DNA of 5,124 bases, taken from NCBI GenBank assembly GCA_947455805.1, contig CANGSN010000264.1, positions 1 through 5,124 of the forward strand. The letters are read 5' to 3'. The notes below the pieces were generated by a model. The model had not been told where the DNA came from. It saw nothing but the letters and a program-made list of their open reading frames with translations, and did no database searches. Within the stretch, counting starts at the first letter, position 1, and each line of letters opens with the position of its first letter. Below, piece by piece: positions 1 through 5,124 of this stretch. Position numbers and translations under genes: made by a program. This DNA comes from Planctomycetota bacterium. GTDB taxonomy: Bacteria; Planctomycetota; UBA1135; UBA2386.

Positions 1-2
1 AC

Positions 3-1277
3 GGCGAGGCCCGCACCACGACGCTGCCGCTGCTCGAACGACTGGGCCAGCTGCTCCCGGCCGACGTCGGCCACGACGTGGACGCGATCGCCACCACCGT
101 GCGCACCATCCTCGCCCGCGTCGAACGCGATCTCGGCGAAGTCGTGCGCCGCGGCGCACGCGTGCGCGGCAGCGACCTGATGCGGCAGGCGCTGACCCTC
201 GCCCGCACGGTGTTCGGCACCTCGGCGACGCCGGCGAACCACGGCGACGAGCTGCCGTCGGGCCGGCCCGAGGACGAGGCCATCACCGCCGACGTCGACC
301 TGCTGCTCGGCGAGTTCGCGGAGCTGCCCGACGACGAGCGCAGCTTCCCGCCGTCGATCGGTGCCGAGCAGGACTTCGCCACCGCGCGCGAACAGTTCGG
401 CATCTGCCTGCATCTGGTCGCGCACGATCGTCGCCCCGGTCGCAGCGCCGGCGCGCGCCACCGCCTTGCGCGACTGCTGTCCCGCCACGGCGAGACCCTG
501 CGCGCCGAATGGGAGCCCTACGTCGCCGGCGGCAACGGCTGCAAGGGCCGCGAAGCCGAACGGCGCGCCGTGCTGCAGGCGATGCTGGACGCCGACGCGG
601 CAGCCCTGCAGCCACTGCGCCCGCACCTCGACGCCGCCTTCTTCGCGGCGACGTTCCCCGATTCCTTGGGTGGCTGCGTGCGCGCCCTCGGCGGCGACGA
701 AGCCGGCCGCACGACCCTGCGCCAGGGGCTGGCCCTCGTCGGCCCCATCCTGCAACTCGGCGGCGTCGCCGCTGCCGAACGTTGCGGCTGCCTCCGCGAG
801 GAACGGGTCGTGGCGACGCTGCTCGAACTGAACACGCCCGAGGTGCGCGAACTGCTGCCGGCGATGGGTCGGCAGGCGAACGCGGCCAGCCAGCAACGGC
901 TGCTGCAGTTCGCACGCAGCCTCGAGCTCGCACCGGCCGTGCGTGCGGTGCTGGGCAGCGTCGCCGACGCCGCCGCGCTCCCGCCGACCTTCCTCGCGCG
1001 ACTGTTCGCAGCCTGGACGAAGCAGCGCGGCACCCCGTTGCTGGCCGGCGAGTGTGCCGAGCTGCTGCTGGCCACCGCGCAGCATTGTCTCGCCAACCAC
1101 GACCACCAGGGCCTGCTGGCGGCGATCCCGCGCCTCGTGCACTCGCCGCTGCCGGAGACTCGCGCCCTGCTGCAGCAGCTGCGTTCGCGCGGCCGATGGA
1201 CGCGCTGGGACCGCACGTCGCGCGCCATCCGTCGCCGCGCGAACGAAGCCCTGGCAACCCTGAAGGAGACACCATGA
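3..1277 (+). CDS. Helical-repeat (HEAT-like) protein of unknown function, 5' end outside the window
   Basis: I do not recognise a named family. The reading frame is open from the left edge, and the residues before the first possible start (GTG at 78) already look coding (GEARTTTLPLLERLGQLLP). That GTG has no Shine-Dalgarno, so the gene very probably begins outside the window; 424 residues are visible. The protein is rich in Ala, Leu and Arg, with no obvious signal peptide or membrane segment. An acidic, Pro-containing stretch near visible residues 75-115 separates an N-terminal helical part from a C-terminal part (about 170-400). The C-terminal part consists of successive amphipathic helices of the kind seen in HEAT or other alpha-solenoid repeats, for example around VVATLLELNTPEVRELLPAMG and the helices after it. 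The tail is very basic (RSRGRWTRWDRTSRAIRRR). Its stop overlaps the start of the HD-GYP gene, so the two are probably co-translated, and a scaffold or partner role is inferred only from that. Confidence is high that it is a gene and low for function. Confidence 0.6.
   Translation, partial: GEARTTTLPLLERLGQLLPADVGHDVDAIATTVRTILARVERDLGEVVRRGARVRGSDLMRQALTLARTVFGTSATPANHGDELPSGRPEDEAITADVDLLLGEFAELPDDERSFPPSIGAEQDFATAREQFGICLHLVAHDRRPGRSAGARHRLARLLSRHGETLRAEWEPYVAGGNGCKGREAERRAVLQAMLDADAAALQPLRPHLDAAFFAATFPDSLGGCVRALGGDEAGRTTLRQGLALVGPILQLGGVAAAERCGCLREERVVATLLELNTPEVRELLPAMGRQANAASQQRLLQFARSLELAPAVRAVLGSVADAAALPPTFLARLFAAWTKQRGTPLLAGECAELLLATAQHCLANHDHQGLLAAIPRLVHSPLPETRALLQQLRSRGRWTRWDRTSRAIRRRANEALATLKETP
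1263..1268 (+). promoter_or_regulatory. Ribosome binding site deciding the HD-GYP start
   Basis: AAGGAG lies 5 bases before the ATG at 1274. It sits inside the last codons of the upstream gene, and the ATGA at 1274-1277 joins the start to the upstream stop. The same frame is open back to about 509, but that extension is Arg-rich, out of frame with the real upstream gene, and has no comparable site. The start at 1274 is therefore preferred. Confidence 0.8.
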
Positions 1278-2734
1278 CGACGGAGCCCACCCCGGCATTC
1301 GATGCCGTCACCGAGGCCTCGATCCTGGTCGACCGGCTGGTCGGCTGTCTCGTGGGCGTCCGCATCTACGAGATCGGCCACTCGCGCGTGCAGAACGCGC
1401 TGGCAGAGCTGCACCAGTCGCTGGCGCGCTTCGCCAGCGACGGCGGGGCGACGAACGTCGTCGTCGGCGTCGCCGATCGGGTCGTGTTCTGCCAGGGGCG
1501 CCCGCTGGTTGGCGCCAGCATCGGCGCGCCGCGCTTGCTCGAGATCCTGACCGCCTGGGCGGCGGGCGGCATCGAGTTCCGTTCGCCGGTGCCCCGCGAA
1601 GAACTCGAACAGCTGCTGCGCGCGCTGACCACGCGCGGCGAAACCGCCAACGAGTTGCCGGCGTTGAACGGCAAGCTGACGGCGCAAGGCGTGACCCACG
1701 TCCGGGTGCTGCCGCCGTATCGCGACGGGAACGCGGTCGCCGAGGGCCTGTGCGGCGGCTCCGAGGCGGCCCCGACTCCGCCGCCGATCGACGTCGAACT
1801 ACGCATCGGCGTGCGTTTCTACCAGACGCTGATCGACCTGCTGCAGAACGTCACCGTCTCGGTCTGCCGCGGCGGCCGCATCGACTTCGCCCCGGTGCAG
1901 GCGCAGGCGGAGCGCATGCTGCAGAAGCTCGAGGACGGCGACCAGACCACGCTCGGCATGCTGCGCCAGGAGCAGTACGACTCGTTCACGTTCGGCCACT
2001 CGCTGCGCGTGGCGCTGCTGGCGATGCAGTTCGCACGGACGATGACCGACGACCACGACCTGCTGGTGCGCATCGGCACCGCCGGCCTGCTGCACGACGT
2101 CGGCAAGTCGCAGGTGCCGTTCGAGCTGCTGCACGCGACGAGGCCGCTGGACCAGGAGGAGCGCCGCCTCGTCAACCGCCACGCCGAGCTCGGCGCCGAG
2201 ATCCTGCTCGACCACCGGGACGCCGACCCGCTGTCGGTGGCGGCGGCGTTCGGCCACCACCGCGGCCCGGACGGCACCGGCTATCCGCACACCGCGCACC
2301 GCCACGAAGTGTCGCTGGTGACGAACATCATCAAGATCTGCGACATCTACGAGGCCCTGACCGCGGCGCGCCCCTACAAGCGCGCGATGACGCCGGTGCG
2401 CGCCTACCGCGTGATGCTGGCGATGGGCAGCCGCCTCGACCGCGCCCTGATGCGCCGATTCATCGCCAGCAACGGCGTCTACCCGGTCGGTCAGCTGGTG
2501 GAACTGCTCGACGGCCGCCTCGCGGTCGTCCGCAGCCAGGGCACGGATCCACTGCGTCCGGTGGTCGCCGTCGTCGACGACCCGGAGCTGGTGCACCTGG
2601 AGTCCGACGACGAGGTGCTGCTCGACCTGGGCGACATCGCCTGCTGCAGCGCCCACGGCATCCTGTGCGACCTGACGTCGGACGATGCCCGCGAACGGGC
2701 GCGCCTCGTCGAGGAAGGCGGCGGGCGCCGCTGA
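1274..2734 (+). CDS. HD-GYP domain protein, putative cyclic-di-GMP phosphodiesterase
   Basis: This is a complete protein of 486 residues. Residues about 15-150 form an N-terminal domain of unrecognised family (IYEIGHSRVQNALAELHQ, then VVVGVADRVVFCQGRPL). It looks like the N-terminal regions that often precede HD domains in planctomycete and myxobacterial proteins. A Pro-rich linker lies at about 163-171. The HD-GYP domain spans about 235-385. It has a first His at 242, the HD pair at 274-275 inside LLHDVGK, His303, His328-His329, a GYP motif at 336-338 (HHRGPDGTGYP), and Asp357 in ICDIYEALTAARPYK. Residues about 403-455 form the beta-rich tail often found after such domains (YPVGQLVELLDGRLAVV). 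Known members hydrolyse cyclic-di-GMP to pGpG or GMP using two or three metal ions. One oddity is that the usual Glu of HHExxDGxGYP is Arg330. There is no receiver, GGDEF or membrane segment, so it should be cytosolic. It is coupled to the helical protein by ATGA. The family call is firm; substrate and activity are inferred. Confidence 0.9.
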   Translation: MTTEPTPAFDAVTEASILVDRLVGCLVGVRIYEIGHSRVQNALAELHQSLARFASDGGATNVVVGVADRVVFCQGRPLVGASIGAPRLLEILTAWAAGGIEFRSPVPREELEQLLRALTTRGETANELPALNGKLTAQGVTHVRVLPPYRDGNAVAEGLCGGSEAAPTPPPIDVELRIGVRFYQTLIDLLQNVTVSVCRGGRIDFAPVQAQAERMLQKLEDGDQTTLGMLRQEQYDSFTFGHSLRVALLAMQFARTMTDDHDLLVRIGTAGLLHDVGKSQVPFELLHATRPLDQEERRLVNRHAELGAEILLDHRDADPLSVAAAFGHHRGPDGTGYPHTAHRHEVSLVTNIIKICDIYEALTAARPYKRAMTPVRAYRVMLAMGSRLDRALMRRFIASNGVYPVGQLVELLDGRLAVVRSQGTDPLRPVVAVVDDPELVHLESDDEVLLDLGDIACCSAHGILCDLTSDDARERARLVEEGGGRR

Positions 2735-2735
2735 G

Positions 2736-2753
2736 GCCGCCAGCGATGGCGGC
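2736..2753. terminator. Convergent intergenic hairpin, candidate bidirectional terminator
   Basis: GCCGCCA, loop GCGA, TGGCGGC form a perfect 7-bp stem; read on the plus strand it is capped by a GNRA tetraloop. It begins 2 bases after the HD-GYP stop and lies 21 bases beyond the murA stop on the other strand, filling the 39-base gap between converging genes. There is no T-run on either side, so it is not a classical intrinsic terminator. It may stop transcription with Rho, or protect mRNA 3' ends. Confidence 0.5.
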
Positions 2754-2773
2754 GACGCGCTACCGCGGCGGGC

Positions 2774-4045
2774 TCAGCCTTCGCTGATGCGCTCGATGTC
2801 GGCGCCGATGCACTGCAGCTTCTCTTCGATGCGCTCGTAACCGCGATCGATGTGGTAGACGCGGCGCACGTCGGTGGCGCCGCGTGCGACCAGGCCGGCG
2901 AGCACGAGGCTGGCCGAAGCGCGCAGATCGCTGGCCATGACCGGCGCCCCGCGCAGTTCCTGCGTGCCCTCGATGATCGCACTCGGACCTTCGCGGCGGA
3001 TCCGTGCACCGAGGCGCTGCAACTCGGCCGCGTGGATGAAGCGTTCGGGGTAGATCTTCTCGGTGATCACCGAGACGCCGTCGGCGCAGGCCATCAGCGC
3101 CATGAACTGCGCCTGCAGGTCGGTGGGAAACCCCGGGTAGGCCATCGTCGTCATGTCGCAGGCGCGCAGGCGAGCCGACGCCGTCGGCACGTTGCGGATG
3201 AAGTCGCGGCCGAGTTCGAGCTGCGCCCCGGCGGCGCGCAGACGATCGACGACGGCCAGCAAGTGCATCGGGTTGCAGTCCTGCACCACGACGTCGCTGT
3301 TCATCATGATCGCACCGCACAGGAAGGTGCCGGCCTCGATGCGATCCGGGATCATGCGCCACTCGCAGCCGTGCAGCGTGTCGACGCCTTCGATGACGAG
3401 CAGGTGGCTGCCGATGCCGCTGATGCGCGCGCCGCACGCGTTCAGGAAGTGGCACAGGTCCTCGATCTCCGGCTCCATCGCCGCCGATTCGAGGTAGGTC
3501 GTGCCCTTGCCGAGCGTCGCCGCCATCACCACGTTGGCGGTGCCGAGCACCGTCGAGCCCATGTTGCCGCCGAGGAACACGGCGCCGCCGGTCGGACGAC
3601 CGGAAAGCGTCACGTAGCCGTCGATGTGCTCGATGGTGCCGCCGATGTCGCGCAGGCCCTTCAGGTGCAGGTCGACAGGCCGGTGCCCGAACACGCAGCC
3701 ACCGGGGTAGCTTACGCGCGCGACGCCGCGGCGCGCCCACAGCGGGCCGAGCACGACGAAGCTGGCGCGCATGGTGCGGACCAGGTCGTACGGGGCGGTG
3801 TAGACCGTCTTGTCCTTGGCCTCGAGTTCGAGCGAGCCGTCGCTGTGCCACACATGCACGACGCCGAGCTTGCCGAGGATGCGCAGCAGGTTCTCGACGT
3901 CCGTCAGCCGCGGCATGTTGCGCAGCAAGATCGGACCATCGACGAGCAACGACGCCGCCAGGATCGGCAGTGCGCCATTCTTGCTGCCGGAAACACGAAC
4001 GGTGCCGCGAAGACCGCGGCCACCCCGGATACGGATGCGATCCAA
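2774..4045 (-). CDS. murA: UDP-N-acetylglucosamine 1-carboxyvinyltransferase (MurA)
   Basis: MurA transfers the enolpyruvyl group of phosphoenolpyruvate to UDP-GlcNAc in the cytosol, the first committed step of peptidoglycan synthesis. This complete protein of 423 residues matches the usual 415-430. Key residues align with the E. coli enzyme: Lys22-Asn23 (SGSKNGALPILAAS), Arg93 (TMRAS), catalytic Cys117 in PGGCVFGHRPVDLHLKG, Arg122, Asp309 in YPGFPTDLQAQ, and Arg401 in YHIDRGYERIEEKL. Cys at the loop position predicts the normal mechanism and sensitivity to fosfomycin. The start is TTG at 4045-4043, giving (M)DRIRIRGGRGLRGTVRVSG, the standard MurA N terminus, with GGGAGG 5 bases upstream. The frame stays open to a GTG at 4186, but the 47 extra residues resemble no MurA and lack a ribosome site. 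Its upstream neighbour on the same strand ends 438 bases away, so it probably has its own promoter or a long leader. Its 3' end faces the HD-GYP gene. The identification is nearly certain. Confidence 0.98.
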   Translation of the reverse strand: MDRIRIRGGRGLRGTVRVSGSKNGALPILAASLLVDGPILLRNMPRLTDVENLLRILGKLGVVHVWHSDGSLELEAKDKTVYTAPYDLVRTMRASFVVLGPLWARRGVARVSYPGGCVFGHRPVDLHLKGLRDIGGTIEHIDGYVTLSGRPTGGAVFLGGNMGSTVLGTANVVMAATLGKGTTYLESAAMEPEIEDLCHFLNACGARISGIGSHLLVIEGVDTLHGCEWRMIPDRIEAGTFLCGAIMMNSDVVVQDCNPMHLLAVVDRLRAAGAQLELGRDFIRNVPTASARLRACDMTTMAYPGFPTDLQAQFMALMACADGVSVITEKIYPERFIHAAELQRLGARIRREGPSAIIEGTQELRGAPVMASDLRASASLVLAGLVARGATDVRRVYHIDRGYERIEEKLQCIGADIERISEG

Positions 4046-4093
4046 GGAGCCCTCCCACCCAAGGGGAAGCCAAGCCACCGGAGCTTGGGGTGG
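4046..4093 (-). promoter_or_regulatory. murA 5' leader with alternative hairpins around the ribosome site
   Basis: Three pairings can be drawn on the minus-strand RNA. (a) CCAAGC at 4088-4083 pairs with GCTTGG at 4075-4070, loop of 7. (b) CCACCCCAAG at 4093-4084 pairs with CTTGGGTGG at 4063-4055, with one bulged base, and touches the first two bases of the Shine-Dalgarno. (c) CTTCCC at 4069-4064 pairs with the Shine-Dalgarno GGGAGG at 4056-4051, one G-U pair, loop of 7. Pairings (a) and (c) can coexist and hide the ribosome site, while (b) excludes both. This is the shape of a translational switch, but no known riboswitch class is recognised, and GC-rich DNA makes chance pairings easy. Confidence 0.3.
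4051..4056 (-). promoter_or_regulatory. Ribosome binding site for the murA TTG start
   Basis: On the minus strand GGGAGG is followed by 5 bases (GCTCC) and then TTG at 4045-4043. It is a strong Shine-Dalgarno at good spacing. It is the reason for choosing the rare TTG over the GTG at 4186. Confidence 0.85.
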
Positions 4094-4134
4094 CGATGGC
4101 GACCGACACACGCGGCCGCGCCTCGTTACCGCCC

Positions 4135-4158
4135 CTCGCTCCGCCACACGGAGACGAG
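4135..4158. repeat. Nine-base-pair hairpin with one bulge in the murA leader
   Basis: On the plus strand CTCGCTCCG (4135-4143) and CGGAG-A-CGAG (4149-4158) pair around a 5-base loop CCACA, with a single unpaired A at 4154. No T-run follows on either strand, so it is not an intrinsic terminator. It could be part of a structured leader RNA. Confidence 0.5.
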
Positions 4159-4241
4159 CGAAGCTCCAAACTGCAGGCGTCACCACCGTTTGCAGGTTTC
4201 ACTGCGAGCACCTCGGGAGACGAAGTGGGCCGCAGCGTGCC

Positions 4242-4259
4242 TGTGGATGGATTTCCACA
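4242..4259. repeat. Inverted repeat TGTGGA-N6-TCCACA
   Basis: Two perfect 6-base arms, TGTGGA at 4242-4247 and TCCACA at 4254-4259, are separated by 6 bases. Each arm resembles the core of a DnaA box: ATTTCCACA at 4251-4259 matches 8 of 9 positions of TTWTNCACA, and the reverse complement of 4242-4250 matches 7 of 9. It could equally be an operator for a dimeric repressor. Confidence 0.5.
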
Positions 4260-4278
4260 AGCGAGTGCAAAGGGCTGA

Positions 4279-4291
4279 CCGGCGACGCCGG
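4279..4291. repeat. Perfect 13-base odd palindrome
   Basis: CCGGCG-A-CGCCGG reads the same on both strands apart from the central base. Its right part (ACGCCGGAAG at 4285-4294) recurs exactly at 4447-4456, as a 10-base direct repeat 162 bases away. The function is unknown. Confidence 0.5.
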
Positions 4292-4335
4292 AAGCCAGGA
4301 GCAATGACGCTGTTCTTAGCGAGCAGCCCCGAGTG

Positions 4336-4347
4336 CGCAAGCTTGCG
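4336..4347. repeat. Perfect 12-base palindrome CGCAAGCTTGCG
   Basis: The even palindrome is centred between 4341 and 4342. An alternative pairing of TGCGC (4334-4338) with GCGCA (4348-4352) leaves a 9-base loop. It is followed 8 bases later by the A/T-rich stretch TTTTTCACA (4356-4364), which matches the relaxed DnaA box TTWTNCACA at all nine positions. Confidence 0.5.
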
Positions 4348-4416
4348 GCGCATAGTTTTTCACATTCGCCCTGCAAGCCGCTTGTCACCTGTGTTCGCGG
4401 TTGCCCTCATTGCACA

Positions 4417-4444
4417 GAAGACCGGTCTTCCGCGTCGCGCGACG
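4417..4444. repeat. Tandem perfect palindromes of 14 and 12 bases
   Basis: GAAGACCGGTCTTC (4417-4430) and CGTCGCGCGACG (4433-4444) are both perfect and only 2 bases apart. They lie 40-67 bases beyond the stop of the NHL gene and far upstream of murA. They could be two operator half-sites for a dimeric regulator, or a hairpin at the end of the NHL transcript. No T-run follows on the minus strand, which argues against a simple terminator. Confidence 0.6.
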
Positions 4445-4483
4445 GCACGCCGGAAGGCGGCGCGGGCTTTTCCCCACGCCTCT

Positions 4484-5122
4484 TCACGTCGGCGGTGGAT
4501 CGTCCTGCAGTTCCTCGAGGTCGAACAGCACACGGTCGCACTGCAGGTCGCCACGGTAGCGCACGACGCGTTCGCCGTGGCGATCGAGCACGTAGACGAA
4601 GCCGCGCGCGTCCTGCGCGAAGCCGACGACGTCGCGCGCGTTCGTCGTGAGCTCCGCGGGCACCGGCGAGAGGTGGCCGGCGGCGTCGAGCAGGCGCACA
4701 CCGCTGGCGTCGCCGATGTCGGTGAACAGCACGCGGCCGTCCGGCAACCGCATCACCGCCTGTGGCCGCGACAGGGAGCCGGGCTCGGCGCACGCATACT
4801 GGCCGACATAGGTGCCACAGCCGCGGAAGCGCTGGATGGTGCCGCGCAGCGTGTCGGCGACCAGCAGCCCGTGCTCGTCGGCCCACAGGCCGCGCGGCGC
4901 GCCGAACTTCGCATCGGCGTCGCCGTGGCACGCCAACGGCCGCAGCACGGTTCCTTGCCGCGAGAACCGCTGGATGGCGCGCCGACGCGGCTGGTCGCCG
5001 CAGGCCACGTAGAGCAGGTCGCCGCGCAGCGCCACCGCGTGCGGGCGATCGAGCACACCCTGGCGATCGCGCGCGGCATCGCCGGTCGCCGGCGCCGGCG
5101 CACCGAAGTCGCCGAGGTGGCG
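4484..5122 (-). CDS. NHL-repeat-type beta-propeller protein, N terminus outside the window
   Basis: The 212 visible residues form about four successive blades. Each has the NHL pattern of a Pro-containing turn, a hydrophobic strand ending in V/T-D or A-C-G-D, and an I/V-x-R-F/Y strand. The blades are LDRPHAVAL..LLYVACGD..AIQRF (about 24-53), FGAPRGLWADEHGLLVADTLRGTIQRF (73-99), LSRPQAVMRLPDGRVLFTDIG (117-137) and ARDVVGFAQDARGFVYVLDRHGERVVRYR (162-190). A short acidic, Pro-rich tail ends at DDPPPT. The frame is open to the right edge. The first internal start (GTG at 5056-5054) would cut a blade in the middle, since HLGDFGAP upstream also fits the repeat, so the true start lies beyond the window. 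NHL propellers bind proteins, RNA or ligands, and many bacterial ones are secreted, but the signal region is not visible here. The fold is likely; the function is unknown. Confidence 0.75.
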   Translation of the reverse strand, partial: RHLGDFGAPAPATGDAARDRQGVLDRPHAVALRGDLLYVACGDQPRRRAIQRFSRQGTVLRPLACHGDADAKFGAPRGLWADEHGLLVADTLRGTIQRFRGCGTYVGQYACAEPGSLSRPQAVMRLPDGRVLFTDIGDASGVRLLDAAGHLSPVPAELTTNARDVVGFAQDARGFVYVLDRHGERVVRYRGDLQCDRVLFDLEELQDDPPPT

Positions 5123-5124
5123 AC

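Larger units (their letters stand above)
4046..4483. other. 438-base gap between murA and the NHL protein gene, no credible gene
   Basis: Open frames crossing this gap are either antisense to neighbours or Ser/Arg/Pro-rich readings with no domain. The stretch from about 4150 to 4420 has visibly more A/T than the flanking genes (runs such as TTTTT and AAAC). The gap contains at least six inverted repeats or palindromes, entered separately. I looked for tRNA, tmRNA, SRP RNA, 6S RNA and RNase P RNA signatures on both strands and found none. It should contain the murA promoter and the 3' end of the NHL transcript, but I see no convincing -35/-10 pair. Confidence 0.7.

Noticed and set aside
509..1273. 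Upstream extension of the HD-GYP frame by 255 residues
   Set aside because: It overlaps the real upstream gene in another frame, is extremely Arg/Ala-rich, and the ATG at 1274 has a good ribosome site.
283..1699. Long minus-strand open frames opposite the helical protein and the start of the HD-GYP gene
   Set aside because: They are Arg/Ser/Ala-rich with no domain, as expected antisense to a high-GC gene.
1799..2656. 285-residue minus-strand frame opposite the HD-GYP domain
   Set aside because: It is rich in Val, His, Gln and Arg without any recognisable motif, and the opposite strand encodes a clear HD-GYP domain.
4046..4186. N-terminal extension of MurA to the GTG at 4186
   Set aside because: The 47 residues have no MurA similarity and the GTG lacks a ribosome site, whereas the TTG at 4045 has GGGAGG and yields the standard N terminus.
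4349..4376. Minus-strand TTGCAG-16-TATGCG as a murA promoter
   Set aside because: It matches only 3 of 6 bases in each element, too weak to call.
2760..4388. 542-residue minus-strand frame overlapping murA
   Set aside because: It is a shadow of murA in another frame with Arg/His-rich low-complexity translation.
4094..4483. Known structured RNA (tRNA, tmRNA, SRP, 6S, RNase P) in the gap
   Set aside because: No T-loop, CCA end, SRP GGAAG/GCAGCC core or RNase P core sequence was found on either strand.
4333..4701. Short open frames on both strands across the gap and the end of the NHL gene
   Set aside because: They have no domains or good ribosome sites, and overlap a well-supported propeller gene in other frames.
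1..5124. CRISPR array, insertion sequence or phage remnant
   Set aside because: There are no regularly spaced repeats, transposase or integrase motifs, or target-site duplications.

Overview
This is a high-GC bacterial segment with four protein genes in two divergently organised blocks that converge near position 2750. The left block (plus strand) holds the 3' end of a helical, HEAT-like protein and, overlapping it by ATGA, a complete two-part protein ending in an HD-GYP phosphohydrolase domain. The right block (minus strand) holds a complete murA (UDP-N-acetylglucosamine 1-carboxyvinyltransferase) and, upstream of it on the same strand, the 3' part of an NHL-type beta-propeller protein that runs off the right edge. 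Most third codon positions are G or C, and a TTG start is used for murA. The organism is best guessed as a planctomycete or another high-GC, peptidoglycan-making Gram-negative such as a myxobacterium. The Planctomycetota lean comes from the general feel of the MurA sequence (for example its FLNACGARISG and ITEKIYPERFIH stretches) and from the accessory proteins. It is an inference, not a proof.

Layout: positions 3-1277, helical protein, 5' truncated. 1274-2734, HD-GYP protein, translationally coupled to the first. 2735-2773, a 39-base convergent gap that contains a 7-bp GNRA-capped hairpin and is the likely shared transcription end. 2774-4045, murA on the minus strand with TTG start and a strong Shine-Dalgarno. 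4046-4483, a 438-base gap without a credible gene but unusually rich in palindromes and in A/T compared with its surroundings. 4484-5122, the NHL protein, whose N terminus lies outside the window.

The first two genes look like one transcription unit. The HD-GYP protein is probably a cyclic-di-GMP phosphodiesterase or a derived signalling protein, and the helical protein is a candidate partner or scaffold. MurA performs the first committed step of peptidoglycan synthesis and has every catalytic residue checked. No direct functional link is visible between the signalling pair, murA and the NHL protein.

I do not see a clearly new system. The most worthwhile targets are the coupled helical protein/HD-GYP pair with a changed HHE motif (HHR), and the murA leader. 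In the leader, mutually exclusive hairpins can be drawn around the ribosome binding site, and several perfect palindromes and DnaA-box-like sites lie further upstream.
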